A stretch of DNA of 28,613 nucleotides. It comes from an uncultured Acetobacter sp. (GTDB lineage: Bacteria > Pseudomonadota > Alphaproteobacteria > Acetobacterales > Acetobacteraceae). A program made the translations under genes and the position numbers. Every line of letters starts with the position of its first letter. Position 1 is the stretch's first letter. The notes beneath the pieces are model-generated. The model did no database searches. It was not told the origin of the DNA and worked only from the letters and a program-made list of their open reading frames with translations. This document shows, piece by piece, positions 5,843 to 13,265 of the stretch. The stretch spans positions 1-28,613 of the forward strand of contig NZ_CALLXM010000238.1 of assembly GCF_937875265.1 (NCBI RefSeq), given 5' to 3'.

Positions 5843-7612
5843 TCAGACGCGGTATTTCTCGCCCGCCAGTTCGCGCCGGGTGCGTTCCAGTTCTTCCGCG
5901 TAGCGCCGCAGCACATAGCGTTCACTCAGCAGGCCCAGAATATGGTTCTGGTCATCCACCACGGCCAGCGCCGGGCGGGCCAGCCGCTCAAATGTATCAA
6001 TGGCGGAGGAGAGTGAAAGAGCCGGGGTCAGGGCCAGATCATCTGGAGCCACCAGCTCGGCCAGCGGTGTGTTTTCCGGCACGCGGTTGGCGTGAAACAG
6101 CACGTTTTCCACCAGCCCCTTATAGTGGTTCTGGTCATCCCGCAGAATGATGTAGCGCGGTGTCTGGTTGGGAAAGGCTATGCGCGCGGCCTGCACGGTC
6201 TCGGTTGCCGGGAAGGTGGCCACTTCCGTGCGCATCATTCGCTCAACTGTCAGGGTGCGCATCCAGCCCACATCCACGCCGGAGCGGATGTTTTCCCCGC
6301 GCAGATGGAAGCGCCATGTGGCGAAGGAGTAGCCAAACGTCCGCCGCACGGTAATGGAGGAGACAATGGCAGAAACGACAACAGCGCCCGTCAGCGGCAG
6401 GCTGCCCGTGGTTTCCAGCGCGAGAAAGATCATGGTCATGGGGCCACCAATGACCGCCACGGCCAGCGCGCACATGCCCACAATCGTGCAGACGGAAACA
6501 GGCATTACCGCCAGCGGGGCAAGGGCTCCGGCAAACACAGCGCCCGTCAGCACTCCCAGATACAGCGAGGCAAAAAACAGCCCGCCGCGAAAGCCCGAGC
6601 CAATAGAAATAGCGGAAGCCAGCGCCTTCAGTCCCAGCAGGCCAAGTGCCAGCATGAGCGGCGGCGAACTGACCAGCCCGGCCCGCATGGCCATATGCCC
6701 CGAAGACAACACGGAGGGGGAAAGAAGAGCCAGCCCGCCCACCAGCAGGCCCCCCACAGCCGGGCGCAGCCAGACAGGCAGAGGCAGGCGCTGAAAGGTG
6801 TGTTCCGTCAGCGTCACGCCACGCATCAGCATGACACCCACCAGCCCGGAAAAGATCCCCAGCAAGATAATGGGGAAGTAGGCCAGCAGGGGAATACCCT
6901 GGGGTGTGGCAACCAGAACCGGCGGCAGAACGGTGTCAGTCAGGTGCACCACGCCAATGCCGCAGATAGCAGCCAGCGCCACCGGGGCCAGCGCGGTAAA
7001 GGTGTAGGAGCCGATAATCAGTTCAAACGCATAAAACGCTCCGGCCAGAGGTGCATCAAATGCCGCGCCAATGGCCCCGGCAGCGCCACAGCCTACCAGC
7101 AGGCGGACATCCGCCCGGTGCATACGCAGTTGTCTGCCAATGCGGGATCCAAAGGCTGCGCCGAGCTGACTGAACCCAGCCTCCAGCCCCAAAGAGGCCC
7201 CGCATCCGTTGGAAAGAATGGTCTGCCCGGCCAGAATCAAACTGTCGCGCAGGGACATCCGGCCCCCGTGCAGGGCATTGGCTTCAATGGGGTCCGCCGG
7301 GCGGAAGCGCGTTTTGCGGGCAAGATACAGGCTGGTCAGCCCCAGCAGCAGTCCACCCCCTGTGGGCACCAGCAGAGCTCGGGCCGGGTTAAGTGTTGTC
7401 AGGCCGGACAGGCGGCCTGAGCCGGGGGCCAGCAGATGGTGCGCAAGGAAGGTGGCTTCTGTCATCAGGCTGACAACGCCGCCAGCCAGAGCGCCAACAA
7501 GAGCCGCGAGGGCGATGAGCCAGAGGGTATCTGTGCGCACCAACGCCCTGAGCGCCGCCAGAAGCCGGGGCGGCGTGTTGTGGGTGCGCATATGGTCCAG
7601 CAAGCCGGTCAT
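5843..7612 (-). CDS. ClC-type anion channel/transporter with C-terminal CBS pair (divergent subfamily)
   Basis: The 589-residue protein is a ClC-fold membrane protein (about residues 30-420, many hydrophobic helices) followed by two CBS domains (about 450-580) that in relatives bind nucleotides and gate the pore. The ClC core is recognisable from PIEANAL (108-114), GLEAG (142-146), AFDAPLAG (184-191) and GSGFRGGLFFAS (338-349). Several ion-path motifs are not canonical: GSGIP becomes RPADP, GREGP becomes GLEAG (the gating Glu is kept as E144), and the inner proton Glu of the E. coli antiporter aligns with Leu198. It may therefore be a channel, or a carrier for another anion, rather than a chloride/proton exchanger. 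No clear Shine-Dalgarno precedes the ATG at 7612; the start could be residue 8. Confidence 0.88.
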   Translation of the reverse strand: MTGLLDHMRTHNTPPRLLAALRALVRTDTLWLIALAALVGALAGGVVSLMTEATFLAHHLLAPGSGRLSGLTTLNPARALLVPTGGGLLLGLTSLYLARKTRFRPADPIEANALHGGRMSLRDSLILAGQTILSNGCGASLGLEAGFSQLGAAFGSRIGRQLRMHRADVRLLVGCGAAGAIGAAFDAPLAGAFYAFELIIGSYTFTALAPVALAAICGIGVVHLTDTVLPPVLVATPQGIPLLAYFPIILLGIFSGLVGVMLMRGVTLTEHTFQRLPLPVWLRPAVGGLLVGGLALLSPSVLSSGHMAMRAGLVSSPPLMLALGLLGLKALASAISIGSGFRGGLFFASLYLGVLTGAVFAGALAPLAVMPVSVCTIVGMCALAVAVIGGPMTMIFLALETTGSLPLTGAVVVSAIVSSITVRRTFGYSFATWRFHLRGENIRSGVDVGWMRTLTVERMMRTEVATFPATETVQAARIAFPNQTPRYIILRDDQNHYKGLVENVLFHANRVPENTPLAELVAPDDLALTPALSLSSAIDTFERLARPALAVVDDQNHILGLLSERYVLRRYAEELERTRRELAGEKYRV

Positions 7613-7709
7613 GGCTGCACTGAAACAGGCAGAGGAGCATCTGTCTGGTGTGTCACGTTCTCCCTAATGCCTGTTTTCCCCTGTGTGAGGGAAGGGCTAA
7701 TTTCAGACC

Positions 7710-8786
7710 TTAGGGGGAGGCGGGCGGCTGGCCTGCCAGAATGCGTGACATGTCATCTTCCGTCAGGGTGTAGCGGAAGAACAGTGTGTAAAACTCTTTC
7801 AGGTCCTGGCGCAGGTCAATGTCTTTGAACAGGTCAGGCTGAATGCGCTGTGCAGCCCATTCCAGCTGAAGCAGAACTTCACATCCGTAGCGGTCCCACG
7901 GGAACACGCCCTGCGGGTTGGTCCATGCTTTACCGTGCTGGAAAGCCGCGAGGGTGTGCAGCGGGGAATCCGCCGCAGGTGTTTCACCATTGGTCCCCAG
8001 AATAATGATGTCCGGGTTCCAGGCTGCAATCTGCTCAAACGTGACAGGGCGATGGTTACCGGAAACCTCCGCTGCGGCATTGCGTCCGCCTGCGGCCTGA
8101 ATCCATGCGTCAATCAGGGTATCCGTGCCGTCAATCTGCAAAGGGGAAAGGCGCGCAATATGCAGCACACGCGGGCGGGCCGAATCCGGCAAAGAGGCCG
8201 TGCGGGCATGCAGGGTTTGCATCAGCCCTTCCAGCTTCTGCCGATACAGGGCGGCAATCTGGTGGGCGTAGGGCGTGGCCAGTGCGTCGGCCGTCATGTC
8301 CACGGAGGTGAGCATCTGCGGCAGGGTGGTGTAATGCGCGTCCAGCGTGGGCAGACCGGTTTTGCGCAGGTCTTCCGCCTTGGCGTGGGTGGGCACAAAC
8401 ACCAGCCCGATATGGCGGTTGAGCAGATCTTCAGGGTTGGCAATATCTGGCCGGATGCCGGTTTCAGCCGTGTGCAGAACCGGAGCCACCTTGAAAAGCC
8501 ACGGAAGGTCCGCCGGTTTATCTGCTGAAACCTTGATGCGGCTTGCCCCACCCAGCATGACGGTAATCTCGTTATGGGCAAACCACAGATCCGCAATGTT
8601 GGCCGCACTCTTATCCAGCGCAACGCTGGTGCCACTCATATCCTTAACCGTGCGCGGATATGTGGGGATATTACTGATGGCGGGCAGGGGGGGCGCTGCC
8701 TGCGCGGTGGCCAGCCCTGTGCCGAGCAGGCTGAACATGAGTGACGAGGTGCAGAGCAGTCTGCATCGGAGCATAAAAGAGCGCAT
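7710..8786 (-). CDS. Periplasmic substrate-binding protein, iron-complex/cobalamin (FecB/BtuF) type
   Basis: The reading frame is open further upstream, but the start at 8786 (MRSFMLRCRLL) gives a clean signal peptide with a probable cut after AQA at about residue 29, so the 358-residue form is preferred. The mature protein has the two-lobe TroA/FecB layout: a lobe starting YPRTVKDMSGTSVALDK, the helical hinge region, and a second lobe with RPRVLHIARL and FEQIAAWNPDIIILGTNGE, where the pattern VTFEQIAAWNPDIII is typical of siderophore, haem and B12 binding proteins. These capture a metal complex in the periplasm for an ABC importer. No permease or ATPase is nearby, so it is an orphan or works with a distant importer. 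A 17-bp inverted repeat lies upstream. The ligand is unknown. Confidence 0.8.
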   Translation of the reverse strand: MRSFMLRCRLLCTSSLMFSLLGTGLATAQAAPPLPAISNIPTYPRTVKDMSGTSVALDKSAANIADLWFAHNEITVMLGGASRIKVSADKPADLPWLFKVAPVLHTAETGIRPDIANPEDLLNRHIGLVFVPTHAKAEDLRKTGLPTLDAHYTTLPQMLTSVDMTADALATPYAHQIAALYRQKLEGLMQTLHARTASLPDSARPRVLHIARLSPLQIDGTDTLIDAWIQAAGGRNAAAEVSGNHRPVTFEQIAAWNPDIIILGTNGETPAADSPLHTLAAFQHGKAWTNPQGVFPWDRYGCEVLLQLEWAAQRIQPDLFKDIDLRQDLKEFYTLFFRYTLTEDDMSRILAGQPPASP

Positions 8787-8801
8787 GAGTATCCCGACCT
8801 G

Positions 8802-8818
8802 ATCGTAGTATATACGAT
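8802..8818. promoter_or_regulatory. Inverted repeat between the binding-protein gene and a small divergent gene
   Basis: ATCGTA (8802-8807) and TACGAT (8813-8818) flank GTATA. The AT-rich stretch in this otherwise GC-rich gap also holds -10-like sequences on both strands (TATACT, TATAGA). A dimeric regulator could control both divergent genes from here. It does not match the Fur consensus I know. Confidence 0.4.
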
Positions 8819-8878
8819 AGAATATAGAAGGCGCGGGTGCAACACGCAGGCTCTCCGCACAAGCAGGAGGAAAAACCG

Positions 8879-9079
8879 GTGCGACAGCATAAGGTGATGG
8901 TGGGCGATAAGGTGCTGTATCAGGCTGCACAGCTCACGCATGCGGAGCGATTTGCCGCAGCGCGGCGGGCGGAGGGCGTGCCCTGCCATGTGGTGCCGGA
9001 CACAACACCCAAACCGCCACGCCGGGAGGAGATCAACCCGCTAACCGGCCAGCCCCGCAAACGTGGGCGGGTGCGTTAA
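8879..9079 (+). CDS. Small conserved-looking hypothetical protein (66 residues)
   Basis: A GTG at 8879 is preceded at 7-8 bases by AGGAGG, the best ribosome binding site in this part of the window, so this start is chosen over an ATG 14 codons upstream without one. The product (MRQHKVMVGDKVLYQAAQL...) is hydrophilic and ends in a basic, Pro-rich tail (PKPPRREEINPLTGQPRKRGRVR). There is no signal peptide or membrane segment. The motif REEINPLTGQPRKRGR resembles short nucleic-acid-binding tails, but I recognise no family. It diverges from the binding-protein gene across a 92-base gap and ends 9 bases from the stop of the next, convergent gene. Confidence 0.65.
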   Translation: MRQHKVMVGDKVLYQAAQLTHAERFAAARRAEGVPCHVVPDTTPKPPRREEINPLTGQPRKRGRVR

Positions 9080-9088
9080 CCGGAAAGT

Positions 9089-9319
9089 TTACGCCAGAAC
9101 CGTGCGGTTGCGCCGCCATGCGTCTTCCAGCGCGTCTGCCGGGTCCATGTGCGGGTCACTCCACGAGCCCTCCGTGGCTTCCGGCGCATGGACAACGGCC
9201 CGCCATGTGGCGGTGCCCGTCTCGCGCTCCATCCGTATAGCCCATGAAGGAGGAATGCGCGTGAGCAACCGTTCAATCTTCTGGCCAGATGTCAACGGTT
9301 TTGCGTAATTATGGCCCAC
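9089..9319 (-). CDS. Small hypothetical protein at the end of the pentose phosphate operon (76 residues)
   Basis: A GTG at 9319, behind AAGGGAAGC, opens 22 bases after the rpiA-gntK stop, so this is the likely last cistron of the pentose phosphate operon. The product (GHNYAKPLTSGQKIERLLTR...) has a short N-terminal helix, then a region with three Trp residues (SWAIRMERETGTATWRAVV, EDAWRRNRTVLA) that looks like a compact alpha/beta domain. Codon use matches its neighbours. No known domain is recognised and no function is proposed. An overlapping 66-codon frame on the same strand looks like a shadow. Confidence 0.6.
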   Translation of the reverse strand: MGHNYAKPLTSGQKIERLLTRIPPSWAIRMERETGTATWRAVVHAPEATEGSWSDPHMDPADALEDAWRRNRTVLA

Positions 9320-9341
9320 GGAGCTTCCCTTTTTGCCTTGG

Positions 9342-10679
9342 TCAGGCAGTTTTCAGATCAGACAGAATTTCCGCAATGGTTTCAGCCGGAGAGGTGTCGG
9401 CTGAAACGGAAATGGCGCGTTCATCTTCGCCCGGCACTTCCAGTGTTTGCAACTGGCTGGGGAGCAGGCTGGACGGCATATAATGGCCTTTCCGGTTTTT
9501 AAGCCGTTTGACCAGAGTGGCTTCTGTTGTGTGCAGATAGATAAAAACGGGGTTCAGACCACCCTGACGAAGAACATCCCGATACGAACGTTTTAGAGCG
9601 GAACAGGTGAGGATGCCTCCGGTGTTTTCCTGTTTACAGTGGGATAACCACTCCTGGCACCGGGCCAGCCATGGCCAGCGGTCTTCATCATCCAGAGGAA
9701 TGCCAGCCGCCATTTTGGCAACATTGGCAGCGGGGTGCAGGTCATCCCCTTCCTGAAAGGGCCAGCCGAGCTCATTACGCAGGCCTTCCGCAATGGTTGT
9801 CTTGCCGCCGCCTGAAACCCCCATGATAACCAGAAGATGCTTCTCAATCCCTTCGGCCACAGGCTGCGGGGGCAGCACGGTCTTGCTCTTACCGTTCATG
9901 TTCGGGGCAGGCGCTGTATGCGTGACCGGCTGAGAGGCATCCGCAACCGGGGTGGCAATCAGCCCGTCAGATACGGTGGGGGTAATAACCTGAATACCAT
10001 CCACCCCGGCAGTAATAGCCTGTGTTGCCATGTGTATGAACAGCCCGTGCTCCACCACACCAACAATGCTGTGAATATCCGTGCCCAGTTTGTGTGGGTC
10101 TTCAATCTGGCCGAAAACACAGTCCATGATCAGGTTCTTTTCATCTGTCAGATAAAAAGAACCATCCCGCGTTTTGCGGGGAGCCACATGTGCGCCCAGA
10201 CGCCCCAGATTGACGGCAACATTTTCCCAGCCAAAGGGGATGACTTCCACCGGCACCGGGCAGAGTGTGCCTAAATGGTCAACATACTTGCTGCTGTCAG
10301 CAACAATCACAAACTGCTTTGCGGCTGAGGCCACAATTTTTTCACGCAGCAGCGCACCGCCCCGGCCTTTAACGAGGTTGAGCGTGCGGGGCTCTATTTC
10401 ATCCGCACCATCAATGGTGAGATCAAGCTCCGGGTGCGCGCCAAAGGTTGTGAGCGGAATACCTTCTTCCCGCGCCTGCGCTTCCGTGGCGTCCGATGTG
10501 GGAATGGCACAGAACCGCAGCCCTTCTTCCCGAATACGACGGCCCAGTTCCGCCACCACAAAAAATGCCGTTGAGCCTGTTCCAAGCCCGACAACCATGC
10601 CGTCCTGCACCAGTGCCGCCGCTTTAATGGCAGCTTGCTGTTTCAGGTTGGCGGCGGGATCAAGCGGGGTGCCGGTCAT
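9342..10679 (-). CDS. rpiA-gntK: Fusion of ribose-5-phosphate isomerase A and gluconokinase
   Basis: One uninterrupted frame of 445 codons joins two enzymes. Residues 1-231 are RpiA: GLGTGSTA (31-38) phosphate loop, DGADE (90-94) and KGRGGALLREK (104-114) with the catalytic Asp, Glu and Lys. It interconverts ribulose 5-phosphate and ribose 5-phosphate. Residues 280-445 are a GntK-type gluconokinase: P-loop GVSGGGKTT (287-295), GDDLHPAANVAKMAAG, TCSALKRSYRD (358-368), and GHYMPSSLLPSQLQTLEVP. It phosphorylates gluconate to 6-phosphogluconate with ATP. They are joined by a 45-50 residue Ala/Pro/Thr-rich linker. Both catalytic sets look complete. The start has AAGGA 8 bases upstream. It is in the same operon as gnd, which uses the kinase product, while RpiA uses the product of gnd. 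I know these as separate proteins in most bacteria. Confidence 0.93.
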   Translation of the reverse strand: MTGTPLDPAANLKQQAAIKAAALVQDGMVVGLGTGSTAFFVVAELGRRIREEGLRFCAIPTSDATEAQAREEGIPLTTFGAHPELDLTIDGADEIEPRTLNLVKGRGGALLREKIVASAAKQFVIVADSSKYVDHLGTLCPVPVEVIPFGWENVAVNLGRLGAHVAPRKTRDGSFYLTDEKNLIMDCVFGQIEDPHKLGTDIHSIVGVVEHGLFIHMATQAITAGVDGIQVITPTVSDGLIATPVADASQPVTHTAPAPNMNGKSKTVLPPQPVAEGIEKHLLVIMGVSGGGKTTIAEGLRNELGWPFQEGDDLHPAANVAKMAAGIPLDDEDRWPWLARCQEWLSHCKQENTGGILTCSALKRSYRDVLRQGGLNPVFIYLHTTEATLVKRLKNRKGHYMPSSLLPSQLQTLEVPGEDERAISVSADTSPAETIAEILSDLKTA

Positions 10680-10731
10680 GGTGTTTTTCCTTATTTTTCT
10701 TTTTATGGTCGGGTTTGGTCTGGGCTGGCTG

Positions 10732-11475
10732 TTATGCGTTAGCGGGCGCTGCGTCGCGGTCCAGCACCCATGTCAGTTCACCCATGGAGGTAATGGCGCT
10801 GGCCGGGCAGGCAGGGTCCTGCGCGCGTACTTTGGCAACCGGCTCACGCTTGGAGGCACCTTCCACCAGAAAGATCACATGGCGGCTGGCATCAATGGCG
10901 GGGTAGGTCAGGGTCAGGCGCGTATAAGGGGCTACGGGCGGCACGCAGGTGGAAACCCATGCAGTGCGTTCCTTCAGCACCGGCTGGCCGGGGAACAGGG
11001 ATGCCGTGTGGCCATCTTCCCCCAGCCCCAGCAGATTAACATCAAACAGCGGCTTGCCCGGCTGTAAGCTGTCAGCTCCGTAAAACTTCTTCAGTTCAGT
11101 CTCATACTCTTTGGCAGCCTCTTCCGCCGTCCCTGCTGTGGGGATGAGGTGCACATTCTCCGCAGGCACTGGCACGCGGGAGAACAGCAGGCGGTTGAGC
11201 ATGCCGGAATTGCTGTCCGCATGGTCGTGCGCCAGAAAGCGGTCATCCCCCAGAAAGAACTGCATGCGCGCCCACGGGAAGCGGCTTGCGTACGGTTCCG
11301 AGGCCATCATGCTGTACAGCAACTGCGGCGTGCTGCCGCCGGAAAGAGCGATGCTGAACGGCCCGTCCGTCTTGCTCAGCGCTTCCTGAAGCAGCCAGTC
11401 CGCCAGATGGCGTGTGGCCTCTTCCCGGTTGGCAAAAACGGCAACTTTGCCGGTGCGTGTGTTTTGTCCGGTCAT
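10732..11475 (-). CDS. pgl: 6-Phosphogluconolactonase
   Basis: The start at 11475 (MTGQNTRTGK) has an AGAGGA upstream and lies 7 bases behind the previous gene's stop; the longer open frame would overlap that gene. The 247-residue protein belongs to the DevB/SOL family. It shows SGGSTP (45-50), the GDDR motif (76-79) with DHADSNSGM after it, and LLGLGEDGHTASLFPG at about 149-164, the sugar-phosphate and catalytic segments of the family. It hydrolyses 6-phosphogluconolactone to 6-phosphogluconate in the cytoplasm, feeding gnd in the same operon. The glucose-6-phosphate dehydrogenase that makes the lactone is not in the window. Confidence 0.94.
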   Translation of the reverse strand: MTGQNTRTGKVAVFANREEATRHLADWLLQEALSKTDGPFSIALSGGSTPQLLYSMMASEPYASRFPWARMQFFLGDDRFLAHDHADSNSGMLNRLLFSRVPVPAENVHLIPTAGTAEEAAKEYETELKKFYGADSLQPGKPLFDVNLLGLGEDGHTASLFPGQPVLKERTAWVSTCVPPVAPYTRLTLTYPAIDASRHVIFLVEGASKREPVAKVRAQDPACPASAITSMGELTWVLDRDAAPANA

Positions 11476-11482
11476 GATCTTT

Positions 11483-12301
11483 TTAATCCTCTCCGAGCAC
11501 AAACCGTTCGATGCCCTTGGCAAATCCGTCTTCTTCTGAAGATGAGGTTGTCCAGGTGGCACTGGTTTTTACGCTCTCTGTCGCCTGCCCCATGGCAATG
11601 GAGGTTCCACTCGCGCGGAACATCAGCACATCATTCGGCTGGTCTCCAACCGTGAGCATGGCGGTGGCGGGTATTTTCAGCAGGCGTTCCAGTGTGTGGA
11701 CAACGCCGCCTTTGTTGGCATCCGGGTGGGTGATGTCAACGTAATAGGGCTGGGACAACGCAGCAGACGCCGCATGTCCCAGTTCCTGCGTGAGCAGGGC
11801 GGCAGTGCTGCGCATCAGCTCCGTATCGTCACTCACACCGGTAATCTTGATCACATCATCCAGCACGTTTTCATATGACGCAGTAACGTGCGGAGGGAAC
11901 TTCACGGTCCACTGCTCCCGCGCCACATGCGGGGCGGAGGTATCTGGCACCAGCCAGTCCTGTGACGTGTAAACCCATGCGGGTACAGCATGGTCTTTCA
12001 GAATGGCGAGGGTCTGCTCCGCCACATTGCGGGGCAGGCGAAGGGCACTGAGCAGGGTCATGTCCGGCTGCACCATCATGCCGCCGTTAAAGCCTGCAAG
12101 CGGTGTTGTCAGGCCCAGCGGTTCAATGAGCATGGCCATGCCTCTGGGCGGCCTGCCAGAGGTAAGTGCAAACAGAATATCCCGCTCCCGCAGGGCCTGG
12201 ACGGCCCGGATGGCACGCGGGGTGAGATGTTTTTCCCGCGTAACCAGTGTGCCATCCACATCAGCCAGCACCAGCCGGATGTCATGCGGCGGGCGCACCA
12301 C
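11483..12301 (-). CDS. Cof-type HAD-IIB sugar-phosphate phosphatase, copy B
   Basis: This 272-residue HAD hydrolase has all four motifs: DVDGTL (14-19, nucleophile Asp and acid Asp), TSGRPP after LFAL, the Lys in DANKGGVV, and GDQPNDVLMF. The cap between motifs II and III is the large alpha/beta C2b type, which places it with the Cof/YbiV/YidA group. Members remove phosphate from sugar phosphates and some nucleotides or cofactors. The start is a GTG at 12301, three bases after the stop of the preceding gene, so translational coupling is likely. It is a clear paralogue of that gene, matching in nearly every motif. The position between gnd and pgl suggests a pentose or gluconate phosphate as substrate, but this is inference. 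Confidence 0.88.
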   Translation of the reverse strand: MVRPPHDIRLVLADVDGTLVTREKHLTPRAIRAVQALRERDILFALTSGRPPRGMAMLIEPLGLTTPLAGFNGGMMVQPDMTLLSALRLPRNVAEQTLAILKDHAVPAWVYTSQDWLVPDTSAPHVAREQWTVKFPPHVTASYENVLDDVIKITGVSDDTELMRSTAALLTQELGHAASAALSQPYYVDITHPDANKGGVVHTLERLLKIPATAMLTVGDQPNDVLMFRASGTSIAMGQATESVKTSATWTTSSSEEDGFAKGIERFVLGED

Positions 12302-12304
12302 GGG

Positions 12305-13219
12305 TCAGGCTCCGTCAGGCGTGCCTGACTGCGCGGCAGTGCTGGCAGCAGGCTGATCATTTGGAGAAACTGCACGCGGCAGCACGAGAGACTGAATGGC
12401 CTTGGACCAGCCTTCTTCCGTGTTGGACGCCGTGACAAAATGGGCCTGAGCCGCCACACCGTCGGAGGCCTGCCCCATAGCGATGGCAAGTCCGGCAACT
12501 TTGAACATCGATACATCGTTGTCCATATCGCCAATACAGGCCACTTCTGAGGGGTCAATGCCGTAAAAATCTGCCAGATGGCGGAGGGCGTTGCCTTTGT
12601 TGGCATCCAGAGGGGTAATATCCAGAAACCACTGGCTGGACCGTGCTACGCTGGCGCGGCCTTCCAGCAGCATACCAATTTCGGCTTCCTGCCGGGCTAC
12701 GGCATCATAATCGGCAGAAGACCCGGTAATTTTGCCAATGCCGGTGGTAGAGCCAGCAAAGGAGGACACAATCTGCGGGTCAATGCGCACAGCTTTGCGT
12801 TCCGGCTCCACATAGGCTCCGGTTTCATTGTCCACCAGCCATTCATGCCCACGGAACAGCCAGGCATCCAGATGATGCACTTTCAGCATATCCAGAGTTT
12901 CCTGCACGGCATCCGGGTCCAGAGCTAGCTGGGAACGCACGGTGCGGTCTGCGTTAAAGATGGTGCCGCCATTCAGCGCGCCATACGGCGTGTGCAGGCC
13001 CAGCACATCAAAATACATCTCAATGCCGCCGGGGGGACGACTGCTGACAAGGCAAAGCGGGATGCCCGCATCCTTCAGCGCCTGTACGGCGGCGAGGGTA
13101 CGGTGCGTCACCTGCTTTTCCGGGGTCAGCAGGGTGCCGTCCATATCGGACACCACCAGCCGAATGCGGGATGCCGGGGGCGCAAGAGCGGCGTGAAGGG
13201 CGTTATCGGTAACCGTCAT
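12305..13219 (-). CDS. Cof-type HAD-IIB sugar-phosphate phosphatase, copy A
   Basis: A 304-residue HAD-IIB hydrolase with DMDGTL (25-30), VSSRPPGG, DANKGNALRHL and GDMDNDVSMF, so the catalytic set is complete. Shared stretches with copy B include the EWLV/DWLV cap segment and AIMGQ-like SIAMGQA/AIAMGQA. It has an extra N-terminal 13 residues and a Ser/Ala-rich tail of about 25 residues that copy B lacks. The ribosome binding site GGGAG is rather distant (about 12 bases). It follows gnd after 46 bases and precedes copy B by 3. The function is likely dephosphorylation of a sugar phosphate of the pathway; the substrate is not known. Confidence 0.88.
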   Translation of the reverse strand: MTVTDNALHAALAPPASRIRLVVSDMDGTLLTPEKQVTHRTLAAVQALKDAGIPLCLVSSRPPGGIEMYFDVLGLHTPYGALNGGTIFNADRTVRSQLALDPDAVQETLDMLKVHHLDAWLFRGHEWLVDNETGAYVEPERKAVRIDPQIVSSFAGSTTGIGKITGSSADYDAVARQEAEIGMLLEGRASVARSSQWFLDITPLDANKGNALRHLADFYGIDPSEVACIGDMDNDVSMFKVAGLAIAMGQASDGVAAQAHFVTASNTEEGWSKAIQSLVLPRAVSPNDQPAASTAAQSGTPDGA

Positions 13220-13265
13220 GCTGCGTTTGCGCTCCCTGTGCTTTAACGCGTGCTAAAATACGCAC

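Noticed and set aside
6092..7420. Plus-strand open frame of 442 codons opposite the ClC gene
   Set aside because: Composition is extreme (Gln, His, Gly, Arg) and it mirrors the hydrophobic codons of the ClC protein.
8787..8930. N-terminal extension of 48 codons for the binding protein
   Set aside because: It would bury the signal peptide and overlap the divergent gene and the inverted repeat.
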